From the NCBI GenBank assembly GCA_902727895.1, contig CACVAP010000047.1:52213-116212 (forward strand): a DNA stretch of 64,000 nucleotides, written 5' to 3'. The notes beneath the pieces are model-generated. The model did not search any database and had not been told where the DNA came from. It worked only from the letters and a program-made list of their open reading frames with translations. This document shows, one piece after another, positions 16,754 to 26,293 of the stretch (the first letter of the stretch is position 1; every line of letters starts with the position of its first letter). Both the position numbers and the translations under genes were made by a program. The stretch is from an uncultured Sulfurovum sp. GTDB lineage: Bacteria > Campylobacterota > Campylobacteria > Campylobacterales > Sulfurovaceae.

Positions 16754-17587
16754 CTAATATCTTGGTTCTTCTAATTGTAAATCATTAATAACGGTACCCA
16801 ATCTGTCCCAACGAATGCTCTTTTTCTCAGTGTCCCAAGAAAAATAGATAAACCAAGGTTGACCAATCACAAGTTTATAAGAAACTGAACCCCAGAAACG
16901 GCTGTCTGCTGAGTTATCTCTGTTATCACCAACCATATAGTATTCATCTTTTTCAACTTTTTTATAAAAAGCATTCATTTTAAGTCCCGTCTGACTCTGA
17001 TACATAACCTCACCTAATTCTTCAACATAAATTGCTTTCATGTCATTCGAACGGTTTGCAAGGTTTACAAAGGCACTGTTACCTTCTGGTTCATACTGAA
17101 TTCCAGGGTATTTATCCATATATGGATTGTCAACCCAAAGTTTACCTCTAAACTTTTTTATTTTTTCTTCTTTATAGTTTTTCTTAATGTACTCATCACC
17201 TTCTACAAAGTGAACATACATATGTTTATCTTGATAAACTATTTCATCTCCACCTGTCGCTACACAACGTTTTACAAAATGTGTTTTTCCATCTTTAGGA
17301 TAAAGAAAAATAACAATGTCCTCACGTTCTGGTTTATCACCTTCTATAAGGTGTCCATTATCATTAAAGTCTGGAACTAAAGGAATTTGAACCCAAGGAA
17401 GTACAGGAATTGGTGTTCCATAAGAAAATTTCTTAGCAAATAAAAAGTCCCCAATCTGTAAGGTTTTCTTCATAGAACCAGAAGGAATTACAAATGATTG
17501 AACCACAAAAAATATAAGAAAAAGTACAATGATAATTGTACCTGTCCAAGAACTTGAAAACCTATAGAACTTATTTAAAAATTCCAT
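16754..17587 (-). CDS. lepB: Signal peptidase I
   Basis: Inner-membrane serine protease that removes signal peptides. One N-terminal membrane segment (about residues 13–34) is followed by the catalytic Ser in IPSGSMKKTLQIGDFLF, the catalytic Lys in FVKRCVATGGDEI and the conserved box YMVGDNRDNSADSRFWG. The length of 277 is normal for the Campylobacterota form, which carries an extra loop between the Lys and GDNRD boxes. Its ATG overlaps the folD stop (TAATG). The order folD–lepB–rpiB–era–plsC forms a tight operon. Confidence 0.95.
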   Translation of the reverse strand: MEFLNKFYRFSSSWTGTIIIVLFLIFFVVQSFVIPSGSMKKTLQIGDFLFAKKFSYGTPIPVLPWVQIPLVPDFNDNGHLIEGDKPEREDIVIFLYPKDGKTHFVKRCVATGGDEIVYQDKHMYVHFVEGDEYIKKNYKEEKIKKFRGKLWVDNPYMDKYPGIQYEPEGNSAFVNLANRSNDMKAIYVEELGEVMYQSQTGLKMNAFYKKVEKDEYYMVGDNRDNSADSRFWGSVSYKLVIGQPWFIYFSWDTEKKSIRWDRLGTVINDLQLEEPRY

Positions 17588-18450
17588 TAATTACCTTCTT
17601 TTTCGTCTGCAAATGCTTTTGCCGAAATCAGTGTATTTTGAAGTAACATCGCAATGGTCATTGGTCCAACTCCACCAGGAACAGGTGTAATATAAGAACA
17701 CTTAGGAGCAACAGCATCATAATCTACATCACCAACCAAACGTCCATCATCCAAACGATTAATCCCAATATCTATAACGATAGCACCTTCTTTAACCATG
17801 TCTTCTTTAATAAGACCTGGAACACCCACACCCACAATAACGATATCTGCTTTTAAAGTATGTGCTTTTAAATCTTTAGTATAAATATGCGTCACCGTAA
17901 CTGTGGCATTTTTATTTAACAATAAAGATGCCATTGGCTTTCCAACAATATTTGAAGCACCCACAACGACAACATCTTGACCTTCAAGATTAATCTCATA
18001 CTCTTCAAACATCTTCATCACCCCTAAAGGTGTACAAGCAACAAAACTTGGTAAGTTAGAAACCATACGCCCAACATTGTAAGCATGAAAACCATCTACA
18101 TCTTTGCTAGGATCAATAACTTCTAAAATTTTATCGGTATCAATCTGTGAAGGAAGTGGTAACTGTACTAAAATTCCATGAATATGAGGATTATTATTCA
18201 TCATTGTAATAATTTGGATAATTTCTTCTTGAGTAATTGTTTCAGGCATTTTATGCGCTATAGAGTAGAAACCAACATTTTTACATGCCTTTTCTTTCAT
18301 TGAAACATAAGCATGACTTGCTGGATCATCACCAACAATCACTACTGCTAAACCAGGAACCATTCCTTGATCTTTTTTTAAAACTTCTACTTCAGACTTA
18401 ACATAGTCTTGCACTTTTTTAGATAATGATTTTCCATCGATAAGTTGCAT
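17587..18450 (-). CDS. folD: Bifunctional methylenetetrahydrofolate dehydrogenase/cyclohydrolase
   Basis: Cytosolic one-carbon enzyme converting 5,10-methylene-THF to 10-formyl-THF. Visible motifs are SHAYVSMKEKAC, which includes the catalytic Lys, HGILVQLPLP, the DVDGFHAYNVG block, the NADP site VVGASNIVGKPMA and the C-terminal TPVPGGVGPMT. The length of 287 is typical. It heads a five-gene operon; a TATAAT box at 18478–18483 lies 27 nt upstream and overlaps the divergent promoter of the small cytochrome gene. Confidence 0.96.
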   Translation of the reverse strand: MQLIDGKSLSKKVQDYVKSEVEVLKKDQGMVPGLAVVIVGDDPASHAYVSMKEKACKNVGFYSIAHKMPETITQEEIIQIITMMNNNPHIHGILVQLPLPSQIDTDKILEVIDPSKDVDGFHAYNVGRMVSNLPSFVACTPLGVMKMFEEYEINLEGQDVVVVGASNIVGKPMASLLLNKNATVTVTHIYTKDLKAHTLKADIVIVGVGVPGLIKEDMVKEGAIVIDIGINRLDDGRLVGDVDYDAVAPKCSYITPVPGGVGPMTIAMLLQNTLISAKAFADEKEGN

Positions 18451-18476
18451 TTTTTCACTTTAAACTGATTTTTTGG

Positions 18477-18483
18477 TATTATA
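18477..18483. promoter_or_regulatory. Overlapping divergent -10 boxes (folD operon and cytochrome c)
   Basis: Seven bases carry TATAAT on the minus strand (18478–18483) for folD and TATTAT on the plus strand (18477–18482), preceded by TTTTTTGG, for the small cytochrome c. The two polymerases could not occupy the site together. Confidence 0.5.
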
Positions 18484-18517
18484 TCAAAAAATCTATTTTA
18501 GAGAGGTAATCCTCATT

Positions 18518-18946
18518 TTGAAACACTTAATATTTTTAACTCTATTAAGCATTTGTATTTATGCTTCAAATACCGATAACAACACCACTAACAACGAAGA
18601 CAACTTAAGTGTAGAAACCTCTGAAAGTTTCCTTTCATCCGTTGAATATGGAAAAATGCTCTACAAAAACCCTAGAGGTATTTCTTGCTCTCAATGTCAT
18701 GGAGATGCAGGAAAAGGTGGACAAAAAATTGCCAAGTATTATGACAAACATAAAAATCCAAAACTCTTAAAAGGGGTTAACATTACCTCTTACTCTTTAG
18801 AAGATTTAAAAGCCAGCCTAAAAAATGAGTATCGTGAAAATAACAAACGAAAACGTCATAAAATTATGCCAATGTATTACTTGACTGAAAAAGAAATACA
18901 AGCCATATACGACTATTTACAATACTCTAATAAACAAGAAAGCTAA
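18518..18946 (+). CDS. Small periplasmic mono-heme cytochrome c
   Basis: An exported class I-type cytochrome c. A signal peptide (KHLIFLTLLSICIYA) precedes an acidic, Asn-rich linker and one heme motif CSQCH. A distal methionine is likely from KIMPMYYLTEKEIQAIYDYL, the typical C-terminal helix of cytochrome c. The track starts at a TTG (18473) inside the promoter. The TTG at 18518 is a better start because it opens the signal peptide and has GAGAGG upstream. It is monocistronic and its 3' end overlaps the tamB 3' end by 4 bp. The electron partner is unknown. Confidence 0.85.
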   Translation: MKHLIFLTLLSICIYASNTDNNTTNNEDNLSVETSESFLSSVEYGKMLYKNPRGISCSQCHGDAGKGGQKIAKYYDKHKNPKLLKGVNITSYSLEDLKASLKNEYRENNKRKRHKIMPMYYLTEKEIQAIYDYLQYSNKQES

Positions 18947-18958
18947 CGATCTTGTTTA
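18931..18958. terminator. Hairpin spanning the ends of convergent cytochrome and tamB genes
   Basis: TAAACAAGA and TCTTGTTTA form a perfect 9-bp stem with a 10-nt loop. It covers the stop codons of both convergent genes and could act as a bidirectional terminator. No long T-run is present. Confidence 0.45.
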
Positions 18959-21900
18959 TATAAAAACTCTATACTCGAAGTGTTTGGTGGCTGTATAATA
19001 ATATCTGTCTCAAAATTCTTAGAGTGTTCTATTCTTACTTTTGCTCCATCCAAACCATTTTTGTGTAAGTAAAGAACGGAGATGTCTTTTGAAATTCTTT
19101 TTCCTACTTCTAAAGAGAGCTGTTCATCGGCATCTGTCCCTAAGAGTAAATGGTCAACATCAATCCCCAAACTTTTAATCAATCCTTTTGCAAAACTCCC
19201 TCCTAAAAGTGTATAAGCTTCTGCTCCATTTCCTGAACTTGACCCCGTACCATCAAATAAAATAAGAGACAATATCTCCTGCTGTGTCAAATAGGGATCA
19301 GAGTTAAAGTTCACAATAGGCGCATCTGTCGTACCTGAAATAAATACGTATACATTATATTGATCTTTTTCATAACTGGCTTTAATGTCTAATAGAGGTG
19401 TTTTAATGTCTCCTGTAAAATATACATTACTTTTATCTAAAACAAATTTCTTATCTTCTAACCTGTAATAACCACTCTCAATATTTGAAGTTCCTGTTAC
19501 CATCATATCTTGGTGATAGTTTTTGACAATTGAAAGTTTATTCAAAAATTCTATGTTAATGTCATCAGTAATATATTTTAAAGGACCTTTACTATTTACT
19601 TTTACATAAAGTTTAAAGTTGTTAAATACTGACTCCTTGGTATTTAACATGTCCTTCAAAATAATAATATCTGAATCTTCAACAATATTTGTACCCACTA
19701 CTTCATAGGTAATAATGTCCCCTAAAATATCTATATCACCCTCAATATCAAACTTATTACTGTCTATTTTTACAACTAAGTCTAGATCCAATATCAGTGC
19801 AAAATCTTTAGTTTTTAATGTATACGAACTACTATCTACTTCAAATCTTCCTTTTGAAGTATCAGTATCATAGTTACCAAGCAATTTAATTTTATCATTC
19901 AACCAAAACTCACTCATATGTAATTGACCTTTTTTCAAAGACAAATAAGATTTTTTAGTACTGTAAAATGCGTTCATATAGCCATTGTCATCTATCTTAA
20001 ATTGATAGTTATTAATGACTATATTTGATGCTTCATCTACTGTAAATGCTAACTCTACATTGTAAAAATTGGTAACCGTTAAATTTACACCTTCATCAGA
20101 TAAGTATTGTAATTTAGGACTTTTAACATTAACCGTAACTATGCCATTTTTTTGCTTTTTAACAAAAATATTGGCTTCCCCTCGAATATTAGGTATCTCA
20201 AAATCATAATAAGATTGCATTTTTTCTAAAAACTTTTGAATATTAGCAATATTAGAATTAAAGGCTAAGGCTTTATTATGATCTCTTTGTATGTTAAATT
20301 CTTCACCTTCCAAATTTAATACTATATCTCTAATTGAAGAAGAATCACTGTCATACTTCATTCTAAATTTTAAAAACTGATTTTGAAGATTAATCAAATA
20401 ACTATTCTCATTAAACAAAATATCACCATTAAGTCTTTGTAACTTAGTAAACTTTACTTTTGGTTCAATTTCATTTAACAGCCTATCATCTTTAATTCTA
20501 CTTTGTAATGATATGTTATACGGCATTTCAAGTGTCATTTGTCCATCAACATCTACGGTATTATTTATTATTTTTAAATCAATGTTTGATTTTTGTAAAT
20601 TTTTAAAATTAAAAAAGCTTTGACTTGAAAAAGCTACTTTTTCATTTCTCAAGGCTATTGGTAAATTAGGTATAAATTCATTTAATGCTATATTTTTTTC
20701 TTTACTATTTAACTCTAATAGTCCATTTTTATAGGCTGGCATAGAAAATTTTCCACTTAATAACTTAGAATCTAAATTCATATCAAAATTATTACTACCT
20801 CCTTTAAACTTTCCTTCTACAGAGGGTAATAAATATTCTGAAACTATTTTTGGTAAAGCTTTCACTTGTTTAACTTGGACTTCCCCTTCATAGGAAAATC
20901 CTTTTTTATTAATAAGTACATTATTTTGTATCGCAAAGTTATCTGCGTAAGTCATTGCTCCTAGTAAATCACTTTTTATAGTAAAATCACCTTTACTATA
21001 ATTATAATGTAAATTATGTTTTCCTTCAGAAACATCCAAATTAAAGTCACTTTTTAGCTTTAAAAGCTTTTCAACTTTATGGTCAATATCAATCCAAACA
21101 GCGCTATGGTTTAAACGTAATTTACTTGGAAGTTTTTCTAAACCTTTAAAATTTAAAGGTAATGTATACTTAGAAAAAAGTGCTTTATCTAATACAATAT
21201 TTCCTTTGGCATAAATAGTAGAATCTTTAACCTCACCCTTATACAATAGCTTACCAAAATTTGTTTTACCATTAAAGTCTAACTTCTTAACTTGATATTT
21301 AAAGTTATCATTAGGATCAATGGTTCCATTATATAGGTGTAATGTAGCACCTTTGATTTTCAAATCTCCATATTGAACAGGTTTCATCGTTCCTAAAATA
21401 TGTTTAACTTTAATCTCTTTTAGAAAATTTGATTTGCTATTTTCTTTTTTAGTAGTACTTTTGTCTTTTTTATATTTACTTTTTAGCCTACGTGTTAATT
21501 TTGTTATGTCATTAGCAGAAATGTTTTTTAAGTCTAAATTATTAACGAACAAACTACTGTCATCAATCTTTCCATCTAAAGTCACATTAACAATATCTGA
21601 GTCAAATTTCAAATAAAGAGTATCCGTATTGACTTCTAAATCTTTACTAACTTCTATTTTTCCTGTTTCTAATGTAAATGAAGAAAACTTTAAACCCTCA
21701 TAGATATAAGGATTAATATCAAAATATGAAGAATTTATAGCTAAGCCAAAATCTAAAGCGCTAGATTCACCTGAACTTTCTGATTTTAAATCATTCATCA
21801 TTCTCATAATATGTTCAAGCTCAATGCCCTTTGCATCTAACTTAGTGATGGTGACCTTATCATAAAAAAGGGTTAAAGGATTCCAATAAATTAGTGCTGA

Positions 21901-22116
21901 AGAAAACAATGGTTTGTTCTTATAACTCAGTTTATTAATCTCTAAACCATTAAAAAGATTTCCTTGAATACTTTCATAAGCCAAATCAGAAGAGTCCAGT
22001 GAAGTTTCGGCAATATATTTGATGGTTCTAGAATCAGTTATAATGAAAAGTAGAAGTGCTGCTAATACTAATAGCACCTCTATCAACGCTAAAGTCCAGT
22101 AAATAAAACGAATCAA
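18943..22116 (-). CDS. tamB: Translocation and assembly module protein TamB (AsmA-like)
   Basis: Very long β-taco protein anchored in the inner membrane by an N-terminal helix (about residues 5–27) and spanning the periplasm toward TamA. It is thought to help phospholipid transport and insertion of some outer-membrane proteins. The C-terminal DUF490/TamB domain is recognisable from VFISGTTDAPIVNF, DPYLTQQEILSLILF and the final QLSLEVGKRISKDISV region. The length of 1057 is usual. The start codon is a TTG overlapping the tamA TGA, which shows translational coupling. Confidence 0.9.
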   Translation of the reverse strand: MIRFIYWTLALIEVLLVLAALLLFIITDSRTIKYIAETSLDSSDLAYESIQGNLFNGLEINKLSYKNKPLFSSALIYWNPLTLFYDKVTITKLDAKGIELEHIMRMMNDLKSESSGESSALDFGLAINSSYFDINPYIYEGLKFSSFTLETGKIEVSKDLEVNTDTLYLKFDSDIVNVTLDGKIDDSSLFVNNLDLKNISANDITKLTRRLKSKYKKDKSTTKKENSKSNFLKEIKVKHILGTMKPVQYGDLKIKGATLHLYNGTIDPNDNFKYQVKKLDFNGKTNFGKLLYKGEVKDSTIYAKGNIVLDKALFSKYTLPLNFKGLEKLPSKLRLNHSAVWIDIDHKVEKLLKLKSDFNLDVSEGKHNLHYNYSKGDFTIKSDLLGAMTYADNFAIQNNVLINKKGFSYEGEVQVKQVKALPKIVSEYLLPSVEGKFKGGSNNFDMNLDSKLLSGKFSMPAYKNGLLELNSKEKNIALNEFIPNLPIALRNEKVAFSSQSFFNFKNLQKSNIDLKIINNTVDVDGQMTLEMPYNISLQSRIKDDRLLNEIEPKVKFTKLQRLNGDILFNENSYLINLQNQFLKFRMKYDSDSSSIRDIVLNLEGEEFNIQRDHNKALAFNSNIANIQKFLEKMQSYYDFEIPNIRGEANIFVKKQKNGIVTVNVKSPKLQYLSDEGVNLTVTNFYNVELAFTVDEASNIVINNYQFKIDDNGYMNAFYSTKKSYLSLKKGQLHMSEFWLNDKIKLLGNYDTDTSKGRFEVDSSSYTLKTKDFALILDLDLVVKIDSNKFDIEGDIDILGDIITYEVVGTNIVEDSDIIILKDMLNTKESVFNNFKLYVKVNSKGPLKYITDDINIEFLNKLSIVKNYHQDMMVTGTSNIESGYYRLEDKKFVLDKSNVYFTGDIKTPLLDIKASYEKDQYNVYVFISGTTDAPIVNFNSDPYLTQQEILSLILFDGTGSSSGNGAEAYTLLGGSFAKGLIKSLGIDVDHLLLGTDADEQLSLEVGKRISKDISVLYLHKNGLDGAKVRIEHSKNFETDIIIQPPNTSSIEFLYKQDR

Positions 22117-23855
22117 AAGGATTGTCCAACTTGGAAGTGTATTGCTTTTTCATCTGTGTTATGGACATTAACTCCCATGTCAATTTTAAAAGGACCTATA
22201 GGTGTTAAGTATCTAAATCCTATACCAGCAGAAGTTAACACTTTATTCGAAAACTCCCAAATTCCTTGGTTATCAGATATCATGGTATTGTCTGAAAAAA
22301 CTGCTCCTCGAAAACTTTTATAGAGTGGGAAGTTGGCTTCAACACTTAAGTTCGCCAAAGTAAATCCTCCAAGTAAAGCATCACTAGTAGCAGATTCTGT
22401 AATCCCTATTCTGTCATATCCATATGCCCTATTTGAAAATGCCCCACCTGCAAAAAACTTTTTAGAGTCAGGTAAGTTATTATCATATACCTCTATGGAA
22501 CCCATTCTTCCTACAGAAGAAAATGTAATATCATTATAGGTATAAATAAGACGTAACTCTTCAATGTATTTTAAATAAGCTGTACTCTCAGATGAATACG
22601 GTAATCCATACTCCATTTCATGTGAAAAATAAATTCCGTTTTTAGGATTTAATTTAGAATCACGCTTATCATAAACCAGTCGCATAAAAGGATAAATTAA
22701 AAAATGTTTATCATTAGCTGCCCCAGTATTTATGGTTTCAATCTGTTCAAAACCTACCCCTACACTGTTGTACCAATCTGAACTAGAATGTGAAAGGTAT
22801 AGCCTATCATAAAGAACTTTTTCATCAAAAGGGTGAATGTCATCTTCTTCTGCATATCCCAATGAATTTTGAAAATCAAAATGGTAACCATTTATAGAAA
22901 ACACATAAGGCACAAAAAATCTTGCTTCTACAATTTTTTGAATGCTAGAATAAAGCCCATCAAAGACAAGTTTTTTTCCATTTCCTTTAAAGTTTTTATA
23001 CTCAGCATAGAGTTTAGCCTGAAACTTTAAATCTGTCGCATAACCAATACCCATACGAGTATGAATCTTTTTACTTACTTCTTTAAATTTAATATCTACA
23101 GGTTTTACATTGTATAAATTTCGGCTATAATCCAAATTTAACTGGTCAAAGCTCTCCAAAGAATAGAGAGACTCATAAGACTCTTGAATCTTAGAAATGT
23201 CAAAAACATCACCCTCTTCAAAATGTAAACGAGAACGTATAATATCATTCTCCATAGTACTAGAATTTGTTTCAATATTTACTTTACCAAAATGACAAAG
23301 CTTTCTCTTTTTTAAATCAACAACAATACGTGCAGAATAATCTTCAAGAGACAAGTAAGCTTTTGTTTCAAGAGCAGGACTACAGTAACCCTCTAAAAGA
23401 AGTTTTTTCTTAATGTTTTTTTTCATTTCAGAAAAATCATTTGCTCTAAAACGGGTCTTTTCCACAAGGTTCATCTCTTGTTTAATGTCTAAATCACTGT
23501 CTATGGCAATTTCATCAATTATAATAGGTCGATTCTCTTCAATAGAAATTTTTACACCTTGCGCCATAATTTTATGAGAAATATTAGCTTCATAAAAGCC
23601 TTCATTTTTGTAAAAAAGTGTAAATGTTTCGTTGAGTCTTTCACGAAGTTTAATATCGACTTTGGAGGTATCATCTTTCCAAAAAGCATAGAAAGGAGGC
23701 TTGTCAACACCCACAACCTCTTCAAGCTCAGCAGTGCTAACCTCTTGGTTTCCCTCGAAAATTATAGGTGTTAAAACAGAATCAGCTTTTTTAGCTGTAA
23801 GCAAATTTGTTAAAATTAAAAAAATTAAACAATATTTGCTTATTTGAGATTTCAT
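22113..23855 (-). CDS. tamA: Outer-membrane Omp85-family protein TamA
   Basis: Outer-membrane β-barrel of the BamA/TamA family with a signal peptide (MKSQISKYCLIFLILTNLLTA), POTRA-type periplasmic domains (about residues 25–265) and a 16-strand barrel ending in GQSF, a terminal Phe as expected for barrel insertion. The conserved loop-6 motif RGY reads SNRAYGY here. The pairing with tamB downstream (4 bp overlap) distinguishes it from BamA. The track start is a TTG at 23870. The ATG at 23855 gives a standard signal peptide and is preferred, although its ribosome binding site is weak. It lies 23 bp after proA. Confidence 0.88.
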   Translation of the reverse strand: MKSQISKYCLIFLILTNLLTAKKADSVLTPIIFEGNQEVSTAELEEVVGVDKPPFYAFWKDDTSKVDIKLRERLNETFTLFYKNEGFYEANISHKIMAQGVKISIEENRPIIIDEIAIDSDLDIKQEMNLVEKTRFRANDFSEMKKNIKKKLLLEGYCSPALETKAYLSLEDYSARIVVDLKKRKLCHFGKVNIETNSSTMENDIIRSRLHFEEGDVFDISKIQESYESLYSLESFDQLNLDYSRNLYNVKPVDIKFKEVSKKIHTRMGIGYATDLKFQAKLYAEYKNFKGNGKKLVFDGLYSSIQKIVEARFFVPYVFSINGYHFDFQNSLGYAEEDDIHPFDEKVLYDRLYLSHSSSDWYNSVGVGFEQIETINTGAANDKHFLIYPFMRLVYDKRDSKLNPKNGIYFSHEMEYGLPYSSESTAYLKYIEELRLIYTYNDITFSSVGRMGSIEVYDNNLPDSKKFFAGGAFSNRAYGYDRIGITESATSDALLGGFTLANLSVEANFPLYKSFRGAVFSDNTMISDNQGIWEFSNKVLTSAGIGFRYLTPIGPFKIDMGVNVHNTDEKAIHFQVGQSF

Positions 23856-23878
23856 ATTAATTCTTTTCAAGAAATTTT

Positions 23879-25111
23879 TTAACGTACCTGTCCATTACCA
23901 TAAATTTTAAATTTGTAAGTAGTTAATTCATTTATACCCATTGGACCACGTGCATGTAGTTTATTAGTAGAGATTCCTACCTCTGCTCCAAAACCAAAAG
24001 CACCACCATCTGTAAAGCGCGTACTCGCATTAACATAAACACAAGCTGCATCAATGGCATTCATAAATTTCTCAGCAGCAGAATAATTTTCAGTAATAAT
24101 CGCTTCAGAATGACCTGACCCATACTTAACAATATGTGCCATCGCTTCTTCAATACCAGTAACAAGTTTAATGTTCAATTCATTTGCTAAGTACTCAGTA
24201 TTATAATCTTCATCTGTTGCAGGGTCAATAAATATATGTTCTCTTGTTTTTGCACAACCTTTTAACTTTGTACCATTATCAACAAATGATTTATAGAGCC
24301 CAGGAAGTATTGTCTTAGCAATCACTTCGTCTAAAATCAATGTCTCCATTGAATTACAAACCCCTGGTCTATCACATTTTGCGTTAATAGCAATTTTCAA
24401 AGCTTTACTAGGACTTGCATCTCTATGAATATACGTATGACAAAGACCTTTGTCATGTTTGACCACAGGTACTGAAGAGTTTGAAGAAATGTATTTAATA
24501 AGTGCTTCACCACCACGAGGCACAATAAGGTCTACATACTCATCTTCTTTAATAAGTTTAGCTACCCCTTCGCGTGTTGCATCAGGTAGCAAAGAGATGA
24601 TTTCTTTTGCTAAATTATTTTTAATCAATACAGCTTGTAAAACTTTTGCAATGGCATTGTTTGAATGTTCAGCTTCTTTTCCACCTTTTAAAATGGCAAC
24701 ATTTCCACTTTTAAAACAAAGTGCAGCAACATCAGATGTTACATTTGGTCGAGACTCATAAATGACCCCAACAACCCCAATAGGTACAGAAACTTTCTCT
24801 ATACGTAAGTTGTCATCAGTAACCCAACCATCAAGAATTCTACCAAGAGGCTCTTTTAATATGGAGATTTCTCTTAAAGACTTTGCCATTGCATTCACTC
24901 TGGCTTCATCTAAAAGAAGTCTGTCTAAGAGTGCAGAGTCTAAATTATTTTTTTTTCCTGCTTCCATATCTTTTATATTTTCAGTAACAATCCCTTTAAG
25001 ATTGACTATTAAAGCATCTGCCATTTCATTTAATATTCTATTTTTTGTTTTTCCATCTAGCGTTGCAATGGTTATTGCTGAAGCTTTTGCTTTTTGTAAA
25101 AATTCTTTCAT
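23879..25111 (-). CDS. proA: Gamma-glutamyl phosphate reductase
   Basis: NADPH-dependent second enzyme of proline synthesis, an aldehyde dehydrogenase superfamily member. The catalytic cysteine is in RPGVCNSMETLI. Other family marks are VGVIYESRPNVTSDVAALC, ILKGGKEAEHSN and the C-terminal NASTRFTDGGAFGFGAEVGIST. At 410 residues it is full length. A TATAAT box 27 nt upstream suggests that it starts the proA–tamA–tamB transcript, a pairing without an obvious functional link. No proB is visible nearby. Confidence 0.96.
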   Translation of the reverse strand: MKEFLQKAKASAITIATLDGKTKNRILNEMADALIVNLKGIVTENIKDMEAGKKNNLDSALLDRLLLDEARVNAMAKSLREISILKEPLGRILDGWVTDDNLRIEKVSVPIGVVGVIYESRPNVTSDVAALCFKSGNVAILKGGKEAEHSNNAIAKVLQAVLIKNNLAKEIISLLPDATREGVAKLIKEDEYVDLIVPRGGEALIKYISSNSSVPVVKHDKGLCHTYIHRDASPSKALKIAINAKCDRPGVCNSMETLILDEVIAKTILPGLYKSFVDNGTKLKGCAKTREHIFIDPATDEDYNTEYLANELNIKLVTGIEEAMAHIVKYGSGHSEAIITENYSAAEKFMNAIDAACVYVNASTRFTDGGAFGFGAEVGISTNKLHARGPMGINELTTYKFKIYGNGQVR

Positions 25112-25138
25112 AATATTATATTTCCATTTTTTAATTCT

Positions 25139-25144
25139 ATTATA
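25139..25144 (-). promoter_or_regulatory. -10 box of the proA–tamA–tamB transcript
   Basis: TATAAT on the minus strand in the context AGATATAATAG. It lies just beyond the dedA stop and 27 nt before the proA ATG. Confidence 0.55.
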
Positions 25145-25145
25145 T

Positions 25146-25742
25146 CTACTTTGCTCTTTTATTCAAATAAACATAAATGACACTGGCTAAAACTATAAGC
25201 CCTAGAGTCATAAAGATAATTTGATGTAGGTATTCCTTAATCAAAGCTTCATTCCCACCAATAAAATAACCCAATAAGGCTAATACCGTAACCCAAATTC
25301 CAGCACCTAAAGTTGTGTGTAATGAAAACTTACCTAGATGCATTTTAGACAAACCAGCAGGAAGAGAAACCAACTGACGTACCCCAGGAATAAGACGTGC
25401 TACAAAAGTAGAAAACGATCCATGTGCGACAAAGAACTTTTCCATTTTTTCAAGTTTTTCTTCATTGAAAAAGAAATATTTACCAAATTTCAAAACACCT
25501 TTTCGCCCATATTTTCGTGCTAAAAAGTAATTAAACAAAGCACCCAATAACGAACCAGCTGTTCCAACTGCTATGGCTATGGGTAAACTCATTTCACCTT
25601 TAACTGCCAAATATCCAGCAGGTATCATGGCTACTTCACTTGGAAAAGGGAAAAAGGTGCTTTCTAAAAACATCATTATAAAGATACCTAAGTATCCAAA
25701 CTCTCTGGCTATATTCACTACAAAATCTATTATTTCTTGCAT
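25146..25742 (-). CDS. DedA-family membrane protein
   Basis: Polytopic inner-membrane protein of the DedA/SNARE-associated family. Recent work on relatives links the family to flipping of undecaprenyl phosphate or phosphatidylethanolamine. Family marks are the E-rich start of the first re-entrant helix [22 protein letters not shown], the GxxxG-like [17 protein letters not shown], and [18 protein letters not shown] with the conserved Arg residues. The length of 198 is typical. The start overlaps yigZ by 13 bp, so it is co-transcribed with hemH and yigZ. Confidence 0.9.
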   Translation of the reverse strand: MQEIIDFVVNIAREFGYLGIFIMMFLESTFFPFPSEVAMIPAGYLAVKGEMSLPIAIAVGTAGSLLGALFNYFLARKYGRKGVLKFGKYFFFNEEKLEKMEKFFVAHGSFSTFVARLIPGVRQLVSLPAGLSKMHLGKFSLHTTLGAGIWVTVLALLGYFIGGNEALIKEYLHQIIFMTLGLIVLASVIYVYLNKRAK

Positions 25743-26293
25743 ATTTCTTCTTTAAATTTATTTATTTTTTCTTCTGTACTTCTAATCTTCCAAGCCACTT
25801 TATCACCTAAAAACTCACGGTTAACTTGAAAAATTTCTAATTTATTTAATAGGTATTCACTTTTTTGTACATCAGAGTAAGATGAGTGGAATTCATAAGA
25901 GAATTCTTTTTCATATTTTTTTATATCAGCTACAGAAACAACTTCTTTTACAGCCGAAGCATAAGCCCTTGCCATACCACCAATACCGAGTTTAGTACCA
26001 CCAAAGTAACGCACTGTAAGTACAGCCACGTTAATGAGTTCTTTGCCTCTAAGTACATTTAGAGAAGGTACACCAGCAGCCCCTTTTGGTTCTTCATCGT
26101 CTGAAGAGTTTTCTACTATTTGGTCAAACTCGTTAAGATAACGCAAAGCATAAACAACATGTCTCGCTTTTGGATGTTCAGCTTTTAGCTTCTCTTGTAA
26201 GCCCTTGTATTGGGCTATGGGAACTAAGTGGGCTATAAACTTAGACTTCTTAACTTCATACTTTCCTACAAATGATTCTTCAATGGTTTGCAT
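25730..26293 (-). CDS. IMPACT/YigZ-family protein
   Basis: A 187-residue member of the UPF0029 (YigZ/IMPACT) family. The N-terminal domain signature is visible: [42 protein letters not shown] and [26 protein letters not shown] ferredoxin-like C-terminal domain follows. In E. coli the biochemical role of YigZ is not settled. Its ATG overlaps the hemH stop and its 3' end overlaps dedA, so it sits in the middle of one transcript. Confidence 0.92.
   Translation of the reverse strand: MQTIEESFVGKYEVKKSKFIAHLVPIAQYKGLQEKLKAEHPKARHVVYALRYLNEFDQIVENSSDDEEPKGAAGVPSLNVLRGKELINVAVLTVRYFGGTKLGIGGMARAYASAVKEVVSVADIKKYEKEFSYEFHSSYSDVQKSEYLLNKLEIFQVNREFLGDKVAWKIRSTEEKINKFKEEICKK

Noticed and set aside
18473-18517. 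Longer start for the small cytochrome c
   Set aside because: The added 15 residues would lie in the promoter and place the signal peptide inside the protein; TTG at 18518 has a better ribosome binding site.
24450-25190. Two long plus-strand ORFs (103 and 142 residues)
   Set aside because: They are shadows of proA on the other strand and show Ser/Thr-rich composition without any family motif.
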